A stretch of DNA of 64,000 nt from Candidatus Opimibacter skivensis (GCA_016721905.1 JADKHH010000037.1:55492-119491); one strand, 5' to 3'; shown: positions 25,528 to 35,076, counted from the first letter of the stretch. Numbers and translations are program-made. Notes: generated by a model not told the origin, from the letters alone.

Positions 25528-26564
25528 AAAAATGTTTCCACCCCTGCGCCGTCACCGGATGAATCTGTCCACCCGACGTATGCAATGTAATCCCATCTTC
25601 CTTCGGCACCATCTCACCGATGATGTACACGCTATCCATAAAACGGATCTTTTCCAGATCTTTTGGATCAACAGTGAATAGCAATTCATAATCTTCACCG
25701 CCACTCAATGCACAAGTAATCGGATCCATCTGAAACTCTATGGCCTGCATACGTGCTTCATCATGAATAGGGACTTGTGCTTCTTCGATAAAGGCACCAA
25801 CACCGGAAGCTTTACAGATATGCATCAGATCAGATGCAAGTCCATCTGATATATCAATCATAGCCGTTGGTAACAAACCACTTTTTTCAAAATAACGCAC
25901 GGCTTCAAGTCTAGCTTCCGGCTTCAATTGACGACCAACGAGATATTTTTTTTCAGTGAGTTGTGGTTGCATATCAGGTGCTGCGAGAAATACCTGTTTT
26001 TCTCTTTCCAATATCTGCAGTCCGAGATAAGCTGCCCCTAAATCTCCAGTCACACAAAGGATATCTCCTGCCTTTGCACCACTGCGATAAGTGATGCGAT
26101 CTGCAGCAATACTTCCAACGGCTGTCACAGAAATCGTCAACCCACGTGGTGAAGAAGTCGTATCACCACCTACGAGATCCACCTCATACGCTTCACACGC
26201 GATGCGTATCCCTTCATACAACTCATCCACTGCCTCCACCGAAAAACGATTACTGATCGCGATCGATACGGTGATATGTTTTGGAATTGCATTCATCGCA
26301 CAGATGTCAGACAGGTTGACAATGACCGCCTTGTATCCCAGATGTTTCAACGGATGATACATCAGGTCGAAATGTATTCCTTCCACAAGCAAATCTGTAG
26401 TGACAATCACCGGCTCTCCTCCATAATCAAGCACCGCTGCATCATCACCTATCCCCTTTAAGGTATCACGTCGCTGTAAAGTAAACTTCGATGCGAGATG
26501 ATCGATAAGGCCAAATTCGCCTAGCTGGCCGATGTCTGTATGTTGGGGATTTTGCTGTATTCAT
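25526..26564 (-). CDS. thiL: Thiamine-monophosphate kinase with disrupted start
   Basis: ThiL phosphorylates thiamine monophosphate to thiamine diphosphate. The protein shows the ATP/Mg motif GIGDDAAVLDYG, then TTDLLVEGIHFDL, the conserved YKAVIVNLSDICAMNA, VGGDTTSSP and the late SGGEDYELLFTV, so the core is complete (about 340 residues). The start is abnormal. The conserved segment LGEFGLIDHLASKF and the GDD motif lie upstream of the first standard start codon in frame (GTG at 26434), and that frame is closed by a TGA at 26563-26561. An ATG at 26564 is in another frame and would connect if one base were removed from the GGGG (26545-26548) or TTTT (26550-26553) run. A one-base insertion error is the simplest explanation. 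Its stop codon is the end of a heptamer array. Confidence 0.85.
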
Positions 26565-26758
26565 TTGATTGCGTTGTTAAGATGATGATTTTACTAGGTT
26601 CGCTTATAAGCTTATAATGCTTATGGGCTTATTTGTTGATGGGTTTAAGGTGATCTGTTGAAGGTTATGGTTTTAATCTTGAGTCCGGGGTTTAGAAGTC
26701 TCGAATCTATCGTCGCCTCCTGTCTCACGCCTGACGACTCAGACCAGAACATTCCAAC

Positions 26759-27437
26759 TTAAATCCCTTTGATCACTTCATGATCAACATGCTGCCACAA
26801 ACTTTCTTCCGGTAGCGGGGCAATGATCTTCTTGTATTCCAGTTTTGCGGGATGTTGAAAATGCAATTTGTAGGCATGTAGATCAATAGCGCCGTCAGGA
26901 TTTGTGCGCTTTGATCCGTATTTGATATCTCCACGGATTGGCACACCCAATGCTGCTAACTGCGCACGGATCTGATGTTTCCTGCCGGTGATGAGGTCGA
27001 TGCGCAAGACCATAAAATTGTCCAGTTGTTGGAGCACCTGATAATCGAGGATTGCTTCATCTGCACCTACTTTTGGTTCGTCATTGGTGTAGGTGATATT
27101 TAACTTATTGTCATAAGTCAGATAGTGCTTCACCTGACCGACAGGCGGAATATCTGCAGTAGGCACAATGGCGAGGTAGATTTTCTTCACCTTGTGTTCT
27201 TCCCATTGTTTGGAAAGGGCGGCGGCGGCATCTTTTAGTCTTGGCAAAGAGTAATACTCCACTCACTCGCCTGTCGAGGCGATGGACCACATACAGGTCA
27301 CGGTGGGCATAGGCCATTGCCATGACATGGGCATTGCTTTCACCGCTCTGGTCTTGCTGCGAGGGAAGCCCGGCAGGCTTGTTGAGCGCAATGAGGTGGT
27401 GATCCTTATAGAGGATCAGTTCACTTATTCTTTTCAT
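26759..27437 (-). CDS. RluA-family rRNA/tRNA pseudouridine synthase, split by a 1-nt insertion
   Basis: The 5' frame (ATG at 27437) contains NKPAGLPSQ and the catalytic VVHRLDRRVSGVLLFAKT, with the essential Asp of HRLD. It then leaves frame at the T4 run 27233-27236. Removing one base continues it as KDAAAALSKQWEEHKVKKIY, then GRKHQIRAQLAALGVPIRGD (the family's second conserved motif) and ends at 26759. The joined length, about 225 residues, is right for a short RluA-type enzyme without an S4 domain. The target uridine cannot be told from sequence. The start overlaps the end of the small membrane gene by 17 bp. Confidence 0.85.
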
Positions 27438-27564
27438 TTTCTCTTTTTACCTCCTCATGATCAATAAACAGGTCTGGTTCCTGCGGAGGCGGTAGCGGCT
27501 TCGGCTGGCGCAAGAAGTAACGATAAAACAGGTATATCGCCAGGAGTAAGATGATAAATTTCAT
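27421..27564 (-). CDS. Small single-pass membrane protein (DUF4834-like)
   Basis: The 47-residue protein is MKFIILLLAIYLFYRYFLRQ followed by a Pro-rich and a charged tail (PLPPPQEP...EEVKRENEKNK). One N-terminal membrane helix and a cytoplasmic or periplasmic tail are visible. Small proteins of this design are encoded next to RluA genes in other Bacteroidota (DUF4834). It overlaps the pseudouridine synthase start by 17 bp, so the two are probably co-translated. Confidence 0.6.
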   Translation of the reverse strand: MKFIILLLAIYLFYRYFLRQPKPLPPPQEPDLFIDHEEVKRENEKNK

Positions 27565-27607
27565 GTGCGTGTCATGTTGATGACGAGGCGAAGGTACGAC
27601 TTTGTAG

Positions 27608-27635
27608 GCAAGGAGCAAGGAGCAAGGGGCAAGGA
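27608..27635. repeat. GCAAGGA heptamer array
   Basis: Four in-phase heptamers (GCAAGGA x2, GCAAGGG, GCAAGGA) lie 44 bp upstream of the small membrane gene. The same heptamer occurs twice at 33852-33865 and, inverted, in the array at 60449-60490. Confidence 0.85.
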
Positions 27636-27783
27636 GGAAATGAGCTGTCAGGAGGTTGATCCTGCTCTATTTCAATACCCAATACCCAATAGCCAAGTTG
27701 AAGTAGGAAGGGACTATCAGGAAACAGTCCATGCTTTCTTTCAATAAACACCAACCACAGGGTGAACCCAGAAGGAGAATAAT

Positions 27784-27831
27784 TTTTATATCAGTAGAGC
27801 CGCGATTAATCGCGGCTCTACTGATATAAAA
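27784..27831. terminator. Perfect 48-bp palindrome downstream of the efflux operon
   Basis: Arms 27784-27807 and 27808-27831 are perfectly complementary over 24 bp. The centre CGCGATTAATCGCG is the same core as in the two repeats at 36.5-36.6 kb. It sits 15 bp past the stop of the adaptor gene (27846) and is flanked by A/T runs on both sides, so it probably ends the efflux transcript. The shared core marks it as a member of a repeat family. Confidence 0.75.
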
Positions 27832-27845
27832 TTTTCCCCCTGAGA

Positions 27846-28979
27846 TCATTCTTCTGATCTATTCTTCATCTCCATCAGGATCGTATACGCACCTGCCGTC
27901 ACGATATCAGCTCCTGACAATGCTTCCGCATTCTTTATTTCAATAGCTCCGGCTTCCATGACCCCTGTTTCTACCAGGGTCATTTTATATTCATTTTTGG
28001 AGACGGCTACAAACAGAAAACTCTTGCCTTCAAAAATAACAACAGCATCTTCAGGCACCACCCATGCATTATGGTTTTTGACGGCGATCTCTGCATTCAG
28101 GTACATCCCCGGTAAAAGGATTTTGTCATATTTTTCAAAATGGCAATGCACTTCCGCCGTTCTGTCATCTGAAAGGGCCTGGCTGATCAGCATGATTTCA
28201 CATGGGTACTTTTTATCAGGTTGATGCAGGGTATAGGCCATCACCGACTGTCCAATGGAAAGTTTTTCAATATCCTTTTCAAAGACCCTCAGGTTGAGAT
28301 GGATATCCAAAGGGTTGATCAATTCAAATAGTACATCCGTTCCGGTAACATATCTTCCGATGTTCATTTTGACCGCGGAGACAAAGCCACTGATCGGTGC
28401 ATAGATTTGAACGGTATTGGAGATATTGTTTTCTGTAAGTTTCTCAGGGTTTAAGTGAATCAGTTCCATCTTTTCGGCGAGAGCACGCAAGGCAATTTTC
28501 TGGTTGTCATATTCCATTCGCGCCTGCTGAAATACCTTCTCACTACTGGATTTTGTTTCATACAGTTCCTTTTGCCTGTTGTATTCTGAGGCAGCATATT
28601 CCAGGTTTGATTTGGTCACCAGGTAATCTTCCTGCAACTGAATGTACTGCTGGTCTTCCATAGTAGCGATGACCTCCCCTTTCTTGACATACATGCCAGG
28701 CAACAAATGCGTCGACTTGAGATAACCACCAAGCGGCATACTGACAGATACCAGACTTTGTGGCGGCACATCCACCGTTCCATTGACTTTTAGAATAGTG
28801 GAAATATCCTTTTTCTCCAATTTACCAACCTGCACTCCGGCAGATTGAATCTGTGCATCTGTCAACTTAACAGCATTTTCATTAACTGTTTCAACAGTAT
28901 TAGCTGATGAGGTGTTGTCCTGCTTTCCACAGGCAAAGAGTATGGCGGTTAGAAATATTCCGATGATGATATGTTTCAT
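27846..28979 (-). CDS. czcB: RND efflux periplasmic adaptor (membrane-fusion) lipoprotein
   Basis: The 377-residue protein has a lipoprotein signal (LFACGKQ, Cys17), then the barrel-sandwich domain starting LKVNGTVDVPPQSLVSVSMP and GGYLKSTHLLPGMYVKKGEV, a coiled-coil hairpin at about residues 120-180 (YLVTKSNLEYAASEYNRQKE...), the second lipoyl half (VQIYAPISGFVSAVKMNIGR) and C-terminal beta-domains. This is the HlyD/CzcB adaptor that links an inner-membrane RND pump to its outer-membrane channel. It is 4 bp downstream of the pump gene. The symbol is by function; metal specificity is not certain. Confidence 0.85.
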   Translation of the reverse strand: MKHIIIGIFLTAILFACGKQDNTSSANTVETVNENAVKLTDAQIQSAGVQVGKLEKKDISTILKVNGTVDVPPQSLVSVSMPLGGYLKSTHLLPGMYVKKGEVIATMEDQQYIQLQEDYLVTKSNLEYAASEYNRQKELYETKSSSEKVFQQARMEYDNQKIALRALAEKMELIHLNPEKLTENNISNTVQIYAPISGFVSAVKMNIGRYVTGTDVLFELINPLDIHLNLRVFEKDIEKLSIGQSVMAYTLHQPDKKYPCEIMLISQALSDDRTAEVHCHFEKYDKILLPGMYLNAEIAVKNHNAWVVPEDAVVIFEGKSFLFVAVSKNEYKMTLVETGVMEAGAIEIKNAEALSGADIVTAGAYTILMEMKNRSEE

Positions 28980-28983
28980 TTTA

Positions 28984-31900
28984 TTATTGATTGATGGTTA
29001 AATAATTTAAGGCAATAATGCTATCATTGAGAGAAGCACAAGCGTCCAGGTATTGCGTGCGGACCGTAATCACCTGGGACATCAACATGATCCATTCCAG
29101 GAAACCAATTTCTCCGCGTTCAAACTGATGATCAGCCGTGACGCGGATCAGTTTGGCATCCTGCAGGGTCGAACTTTCATATGATTCCACAATCTGGAAG
29201 TTGTTGAGATACTGCAGGTGGGCCTGACGATAGGCTGCACTCAATTCCTTCTTTCCTTGTTCTAAGTTGTTACCTGCGATCACCTCATTGACCTGCAAGG
29301 CTTCTGCCTTGACTTTCTGTGCATGTTGGAAGATCGGAATGCCCACACCTATCTGCGCTGCACTGAATCGCTTCGATGATGAATAATACAGATCATCAGC
29401 TCCGGTCCCTTGCATACTGGTATTGAAATAGCCTAGACTCAACTCCGGAAGCCGTTTAGCTTTCTCCAAACCCGTCATCGCTGCCGCTGTAGTTTTCTGC
29501 TGCATGGCAAGCTGAATTTGTGGATGTCGCAGGAGCAGTGAACTATCAGCCAGAAAGGCATCTTCCATTTTGAATGAAGCAGCATAGGGCTCCAGTGGTA
29601 ATGGTGCATTCATCAAAAGTTGCAATTGTATACGGACCACTTCCATTTCCTGTTGCAAGCTGCTCAATTGTCTTTGTACTTCACCAAGCTGGATGGTTGC
29701 AGTTGTTTTTTCCAGGACATTGCTCTCCCCCAAAGCGTATCTCCTGTCCGCTTTTTCAACCCATACTGTATATGCGCTGTCCACAGCCAGCAAGAGTTTC
29801 TCCTTTTCCTTCAGGAGGAGCATGGTGTAAAAGAAATGGGTCACAGCCCTTTTTATTTCCTCTTCCTTGAGGCTCACACTCAGCACAGCCGTCTTCCATT
29901 CCTCTTCATTGACCTTGCGCTGTTTGGAATAGACCGTTGGAAAACTGATGGATTGTGAAATGCCAAATCGTGTATCCGTATACGCACTATTGAGCTGTCC
30001 GATCTCAGCGGTAAAACTGGTTTGAGGAATAACACCTGACGTATTCGATAGCTTCTCGTGGTATGTTGACCTGAGTTTTTCATTCTTTACCGTCAGATTG
30101 TTTTGTAAGGCTAATGCAATCGCGCTCTTCAGCGAGATGGTATCCTGTGCAAATGTCTGTGAAGCAAAAACAGATAGCAGGAGGATCATCCCCAGCCTGG
30201 CAGTGGGTGTGAATTTGACCTTACCTGTTTTTTCAAACATGATATACAATACTGGTAATACAAACAATGTTAAAAAAGTAGCGATCAGCAACCCGCCTAT
30301 CACCACGGTCGCCAATGGCCTCTGCACTTCAGCACCCGCACCCTGGCTCAAGGCCATCGGCAAAAAACCTAGTGAAGCCACAAACGCTGTCATCATGACG
30401 GGACGTAATCTCACTTTAGTACCCATCAGGACGATCCGATGCAGATCTGTAAGACCTTCTTTTTTCAGGCGGTTAAACTCCGCAATCAATACAATACCAT
30501 TGAGTACAGCCACACCAAACAAAGCGATAAACCCTACCCCCGCACTGATGCTAAAAGGCATGCCCCGAATCGCCAGAAAGAAAATCCCTCCGATAGCAGA
30601 CAACGGAATCGCTGTATAGATCAACAAACCATGACGTATAGAATTGAAGGCGAAAAACAGCAGGATAAAAATCATCACCAACGAAACCGGGACGGCAATG
30701 CCAAGTCGCTGTTTGGCAGCAATCAGGTTTTCGAATGCACCTCCATAGGTCATGTAATAACCCACAGGCAATGTAATCTGCGCATTCACTTTTTCCTGCA
30801 GTTCATTGACGATGCTCTGCACATCCCTGCCACTCACATTGAATCCGACGACAATCCTTCGCTTGGCATCTTCGCGCTGCACCTGATTCGGACCGTTTTG
30901 AATATCAACATTTGCTAGTTGGTAGAGCGGTACCTGCGTCCCGAGTGGAGTAGGAATCAGCAGGTTTTGCACATCCTCCAGGCTCTTTCGCTGATCAGTC
31001 TGCAAGCGCACCACCAGATCAAATCGCTTCTCTCCTTCAAATACCCAGCCTGAACTCTGCCCCGCAAAAGCGGTATTCACAGCCCTGTTGATATCTTCGA
31101 TATTGAGATTGTATTGCGCAATCGCCGCCCGATTGTAATCGATGATGATCTGCGGCATGCCAGTCACCGGCTCCACAAAAATATTTTCGCTTCCTTCAAC
31201 ACTATTTACGATAGCGCCCAATTGAGCAGCGTAGTGTGCCAGCGTGTCCAGGTCTTCTCCGAATATTTTACAGACTACATCCTGACGGGCACCGGTCATC
31301 AATTCATTGAATCGCATTTGTACCGGATATTGAAAACCAGCGGTAATGCCAGGAACATCTTCAAGTGCGAGACTCATTTTCTCTGCCAACTCATCAAAAG
31401 TTTTGGCCGATGTCCATTCCTCCTTGTTCTTCAAGATGACCATCATATCGCTTGCCTCCATGGGCATAGGGTCAGTGGGGACTTCACCGCTACCTATCTT
31501 CGTCACCACCATTTCAACTTCAGGAAATTGGGTTTTCAAAATATGTGCTGCCTTCTGCGTGCTCTCAATGGTAGCTGTCAGATTACTTCCTGTCAATACT
31601 CTGGTATCAACTGCAAAATCTCCCTCTTCGAGTGCAGGGATAAATTCACCACCCAATATCGAAAGTGTAAAAATGGCCGCTGCAAACATCGCTATCACTA
31701 AGGCAAGGATCGTTTTAGGAAAATTTAAAACACTGGAAAGCGCATGTTGATATGCTCTTTCGATTTGAAACATGACACGATCAGAGAGATTGGGTTTGTG
31801 TTTAATTTTTCTGCTCAACACCAATGCACTCATCATAGGTATGTAGGTAAGGGAAAGAACAAAGGCGCCCAATAATGCAAAGGCCACAGTTTGTGCCATC

Positions 31901-33336
31901 GGCTTAAACATTTTTCCTTCAATCCCTTCCAGTGTGAAAATCGGCAGATATACAATCAGGATAATGATCTGTCCGAATACCGCACTGTTCATCATCTTAC
32001 TGGCCGAAAAAGTAACCTCCTGATCCATGTCATTTTTGGAAAGACGGTCGATGTGACTGAACTTCTTGCTATGCGTCAGTTGATGCATCACTGCTTCGAC
32101 GATGATCACTGCACCATCTACGATCAACCCGAAATCGAGGGCTCCGAGACTCATCAGGTTACCGCTGACTCCAAAGGTATTCATGAGGATGATGGCAAAA
32201 AGCATCGCCAGTGGAATCACTGAAGCTACGAGTAGTCCGGCTCTCAGGCTACCCAGAAAAATAACCAGGATGAAGACGACGATCAACGCCCCTTCCATCA
32301 GGTTTTTTTCAACTGTGCCTATAGCGTTGTTGACCATCTTGGTGCGATCCAGAAATGGTTCGATCACGACGCCTTCAGGCAATGTCTTTTGAATCTGTGC
32401 AATACGCTCTTTGACATTCTTGATCACCTTGCTGCTGTTGGCGCCCTTGAGCATCATCACCACAGCACCTGCTACTTCGCCCTGGTCATTGTAGCACATG
32501 GCACCGTATCGCGTGGCAAAGCCAATGTTGATCTCCGCTACATCCCTTATAAACAAAGGTGTTCCGCTGGAGGTGGTCTTGATAAAGATATTCTCTATAT
32601 CCTCCTTGCTGCCGATCAATCCTTCACTCCGGATAAAGAGCACCGATGGTCCCTTTTCTATATAAGCGCCCCCTGTGTTTTGATTATTTTTTTCAACGGC
32701 TGTAAAAACATCGTTGATGGTGATGTTATAAGATTGCAGTTTACTCGGATGAACGGATATTTCATATTGTTTGAGTTTGCCGCCGAAACTGCTTACTTCA
32801 GCCACACCTTCCACGCCGAGTAATTGCCGCCTGACGATCCAGTCCTGGATGGTCCTGAGCTCAGTGGCATCATATTGATCCTGGAATCCCTCCTTTGGTC
32901 TTACGACATATTGATAGATTTCACCCAGTCCGGTGGAGATCGGACCTAGCTCTGGCGTGCCTATTCCCGGTGGTATTTCCGTTTGCACTTTTTGCAGGCG
33001 TTCGGCTACTTGCTGACGGGCCCAATAGATGTCGGTATCATCATCAAAAACAATGGTGACGAGGGATAATCCGAAGCGTGAGAAGCTCCTGATCTCTACG
33101 ATACCACTGATATTGCTGTTGGCCTGCTCGATCGGAAAGGTGACTAACCGCTCGATATCTGTGGCGCCAAATGAAGGAGCCACGGTAATGACCTGTACCT
33201 GATTGTTGGTGATGTCCGGTACGGCATCGATGGGCAGCATGGTGGCCTGGTAACTGCCATAGCCTATCAGGGCAATGACAAATAGCCCGATGATGAGTTT
33301 ATTCCGTATGGAAAACTCAATGATTTTAGTAAGCAT
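28984..33336 (-). CDS. czcA: Heavy-metal RND pump (CzcA/CusA) fused to a TolC-like outer-membrane channel
   Basis: From the ATG at 33336 the product is 1450 residues. Residues 1 to ~1045 are a complete heavy-metal-efflux RND pump: N-terminal helix, periplasmic loops with the AxxFxATDIERLVTFPIEQA start typical of CzcA, the TM4 segment LGALDFGLIVDGAVIIVEA with the proton-relay acidic residues, and twelve membrane helices. At ~1046-1064 a new hydrophobic segment ends with the signal-peptidase-like site FAQ|D (Gln1064-Asp1065). Residues 1065-1450 are a TolC/CzcC-type channel (ISLKSAIALALQNNLTVKNE...). The fusion of pump and channel is known in Bacteroidota. It exports cations such as Co, Zn, Cd or Cu/Ag. 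Which metal cannot be told. It is in one operon with the adaptor. Confidence 0.9.
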   Translation of the reverse strand: MLTKIIEFSIRNKLIIGLFVIALIGYGSYQATMLPIDAVPDITNNQVQVITVAPSFGATDIERLVTFPIEQANSNISGIVEIRSFSRFGLSLVTIVFDDDTDIYWARQQVAERLQKVQTEIPPGIGTPELGPISTGLGEIYQYVVRPKEGFQDQYDATELRTIQDWIVRRQLLGVEGVAEVSSFGGKLKQYEISVHPSKLQSYNITINDVFTAVEKNNQNTGGAYIEKGPSVLFIRSEGLIGSKEDIENIFIKTTSSGTPLFIRDVAEINIGFATRYGAMCYNDQGEVAGAVVMMLKGANSSKVIKNVKERIAQIQKTLPEGVVIEPFLDRTKMVNNAIGTVEKNLMEGALIVVFILVIFLGSLRAGLLVASVIPLAMLFAIILMNTFGVSGNLMSLGALDFGLIVDGAVIIVEAVMHQLTHSKKFSHIDRLSKNDMDQEVTFSASKMMNSAVFGQIIILIVYLPIFTLEGIEGKMFKPMAQTVAFALLGAFVLSLTYIPMMSALVLSRKIKHKPNLSDRVMFQIERAYQHALSSVLNFPKTILALVIAMFAAAIFTLSILGGEFIPALEEGDFAVDTRVLTGSNLTATIESTQKAAHILKTQFPEVEMVVTKIGSGEVPTDPMPMEASDMMVILKNKEEWTSAKTFDELAEKMSLALEDVPGITAGFQYPVQMRFNELMTGARQDVVCKIFGEDLDTLAHYAAQLGAIVNSVEGSENIFVEPVTGMPQIIIDYNRAAIAQYNLNIEDINRAVNTAFAGQSSGWVFEGEKRFDLVVRLQTDQRKSLEDVQNLLIPTPLGTQVPLYQLANVDIQNGPNQVQREDAKRRIVVGFNVSGRDVQSIVNELQEKVNAQITLPVGYYMTYGGAFENLIAAKQRLGIAVPVSLVMIFILLFFAFNSIRHGLLIYTAIPLSAIGGIFFLAIRGMPFSISAGVGFIALFGVAVLNGIVLIAEFNRLKKEGLTDLHRIVLMGTKVRLRPVMMTAFVASLGFLPMALSQGAGAEVQRPLATVVIGGLLIATFLTLFVLPVLYIMFEKTGKVKFTPTARLGMILLLSVFASQTFAQDTISLKSAIALALQNNLTVKNEKLRSTYHEKLSNTSGVIPQTSFTAEIGQLNSAYTDTRFGISQSISFPTVYSKQRKVNEEEWKTAVLSVSLKEEEIKRAVTHFFYTMLLLKEKEKLLLAVDSAYTVWVEKADRRYALGESNVLEKTTATIQLGEVQRQLSSLQQEMEVVRIQLQLLMNAPLPLEPYAASFKMEDAFLADSSLLLRHPQIQLAMQQKTTAAAMTGLEKAKRLPELSLGYFNTSMQGTGADDLYYSSSKRFSAAQIGVGIPIFQHAQKVKAEALQVNEVIAGNNLEQGKKELSAAYRQAHLQYLNNFQIVESYESSTLQDAKLIRVTADHQFERGEIGFLEWIMLMSQVITVRTQYLDACASLNDSIIALNYLTINQ

Positions 33337-33431
33337 AATAAAATCTTGTGATTCAAATCTGATTAGTGGACAAATGCATACAGGCACCAACACAGCACGT
33401 GTTGATGACCATCATCACTTCAAAAATTGAA

Positions 33432-33818
33432 TTAACAGGATTTCGGCGGCTGCCAGATATTGGAGAGGAAAGAAGAGCTGATATGCTGCTCATCAAATGT
33501 GACAAACTGCACGGATGAAGCGTAAGTTTTCTTCGCTGGAGAAATGTAAAAAGTAGTAGGAACAAAATCAGCAATCGTCGCATTGATCATGCTGTCGTTT
33601 GCTTTAAACGGAAGGGTCATGTCCTTGGCATAATCCTCATCCGGTTTTGCGGCATAATCGTAATGCATGCAAAGAAAGGCCCATAAGGTCATGTCTTTGT
33701 CCTCCTGACGGTGTTCCTTGAAATGCTCCACCATCAATGGCAGCTTGACCAGCTGATACAATTCAGTGGCGGATACCAGGAAGATGGAAAGCAGCGATAT
33801 GGACAAAAATCTCTTCAA
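33432..33818 (-). CDS. Small exported protein at the head of the efflux operon
   Basis: From a TTG at 33818 the product is 128 residues, beginning as a plausible signal peptide (KRFLSISLLSIFLVSATELY). It continues with EHFKEHRQEDKDMTLWAFLC, an HYDYAAKPDEDYAKDMTLPF segment and a C-terminus ending WQPPKSC. Proteins with this LPFK pattern lie just upstream of CzcA-type pumps in other Bacteroidota, and the His/Asp-rich middle may bind metal. An ATG at 33878 would add 20 residues encoded by repeat DNA, which I think is wrong. The gap to the pump start is 95 bp. Confidence 0.6.
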   Translation of the reverse strand: MKRFLSISLLSIFLVSATELYQLVKLPLMVEHFKEHRQEDKDMTLWAFLCMHYDYAAKPDEDYAKDMTLPFKANDSMINATIADFVPTTFYISPAKKTYASSVQFVTFDEQHISSSFLSNIWQPPKSC

Positions 33819-33851
33819 GCCTGCAAATATACGACTTTTTATAAACCCAAA

Positions 33852-34146
33852 GCAAGGAGCAAGGAGTCGCTTGTGCATTTAGTATGGATGGCGCAGCCAT
33901 CCATAAGATCATATGTTAAGCGTAATTTTACTTACGCTTGTGCGACCGCAAGTTTAAACTTGCGTCAAGGAAGATTGGAATATAATTTTCCCCTGTAGCC
34001 TGGAGGCTACTGTTACAGCTCCTAAAATAGAATAAAATATCTATGTCTTTTCCGTCGGCAGCCTGAGTCTACCACCAACGTCTGGTTTTTTTAATAAAAA
34101 AAAACAGACGCAAGCCGCAGGCGGGGCCTGCACAAAAAACGAGCAT
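33852..34146. repeat. Modular hairpin island II
   Basis: Read on the plus strand: two GCAAGGA heptamers (33852-33865); hairpin TATGGATGGC-gca-GCCATCCATA (33883-33905); hairpin AAGCGTAA-ttttac-TTACGCTT (33918-33939); palindrome CGCAAGTTTAAACTTGCG (33947-33964); hairpin GTAGCCT-gg-AGGCTAC (33995-34010); and a segment at 34051-34146 matching island I inverted, with a GCAGGC-ggg-GCCTGC hairpin at 34117-34131. The five hairpins occur within 250 bp. I see no gene. Confidence 0.8.
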
Positions 34147-34235
34147 AACACGTCTGGCGTCTGCGAGTCTGGCATCTGGCGTCTGCGAGTCTGGCATCTT
34201 ACTCTCTCACCTCTCAGTCTCTCACTCTCTTACAC
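34147..34235. repeat. Heptamer/octamer array starting at the dsbA-like stop
   Basis: GTCTGGC, ATCTGGC and GTCTGCGA units alternate (7 and 8 bp), then CTCTCAC and CTCTCAGT units run up to the stop codon of the minus-strand gene (34222-34224) and into its last codons. Read from the gene: TGA GAGACTGAGAGGTGAGAG and on, with stops in every frame. Confidence 0.8.
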
Positions 34236-34980
34236 ATTTCTCCATCGTCTCCAGAAACACCTTGCTATCCTGCGCTCCCGAAACCCCATACTTCCTGTCA
34301 AAGACAAAGAAAGGGACACCACGCAAGCCGAGCTGTTCTGCTTCGAGGATGTCGGTGCGGACATCGTCTGCATAGGCTCCTGATTCAAGCGCAGTTTTAA
34401 GTGCTGCAGGATCTAGTCCGATTTCTTTTCCTAGTTCTATCAGAACAGCATAGTCATCGAGATTTTTTCCTTCGTTGAAATAGGCTGCGAAAAGTGCTTC
34501 TTCAGCTTCATCCTGTTTGCCAAATTGTTTGGCGAAGTGGGCGAAGCGATGGGCATTGAATGAATTAGCGACAATCGTTTTATCAAAATTATACGTCAGG
34601 CCTACCTGGGCGGCCATGCCGGTGACGTACTCATTCATACGCTTAGCCTCTTCCACAGAGATGCCTTTGTGTTCGGCGAGGAACTGGTTAATATTTTTCT
34701 TGGGATCAGTGACCATATCCGGAGAGAGCTGATAACTCTTCCAGGTGATGTGGACATCATCCTTGTGTTCAAACTGTGCCAGTGCTGCTTCAAATTTGCG
34801 TTTGCCGATATAACAAAACGGGCACATGATATCACTCCAGATTTCGATTTGCATTTTGTGTTGGGTTGTGTCTAAAGGCCTGAGTTGATCTGTGGCGCTG
34901 GTTTTTAACCTGGTGACTTGCGCCTCGGAGGCGAGCCCGACAGAAAACAAACACAGGATCAATAGTGCCTTTAATGACAT
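34222..34980 (-). CDS. DsbA-family (FrnE-like) thioredoxin-fold oxidoreductase with signal peptide
   Basis: The 252-residue protein matches the FrnE-like branch of DsbA: MQIEIWSDIMCPFCYIGKRK (CPFC at Cys53/Cys56), an all-helical insertion with GISVEEAKRMNEYV, and the cis-proline motif LGLRGVPFFVFDRKYGVSGA. FrnE-like proteins are normally cytosolic and start at the MQIEIW methionine. Here 42 residues precede it, with a signal peptide (MSLKALLILCLFSVGLASEA|Q), so this copy is probably periplasmic and could make or shuffle disulfides there. The stop codon lies in a heptamer array, and the last two residues (Arg-Glu) are array-encoded. Confidence 0.85.
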   Translation of the reverse strand: MSLKALLILCLFSVGLASEAQVTRLKTSATDQLRPLDTTQHKMQIEIWSDIMCPFCYIGKRKFEAALAQFEHKDDVHITWKSYQLSPDMVTDPKKNINQFLAEHKGISVEEAKRMNEYVTGMAAQVGLTYNFDKTIVANSFNAHRFAHFAKQFGKQDEAEEALFAAYFNEGKNLDDYAVLIELGKEIGLDPAALKTALESGAYADDVRTDILEAEQLGLRGVPFFVFDRKYGVSGAQDSKVFLETMEKCVRE

Positions 34981-35076
34981 TGAAAGATTGTTTTAGAAAG
35001 GGCTATAACGGTATGGGGAAATAAAAGTTTAGAAAGAAAGTATAGTAGCTATCCTATAAGAAATGCTGACAATACT

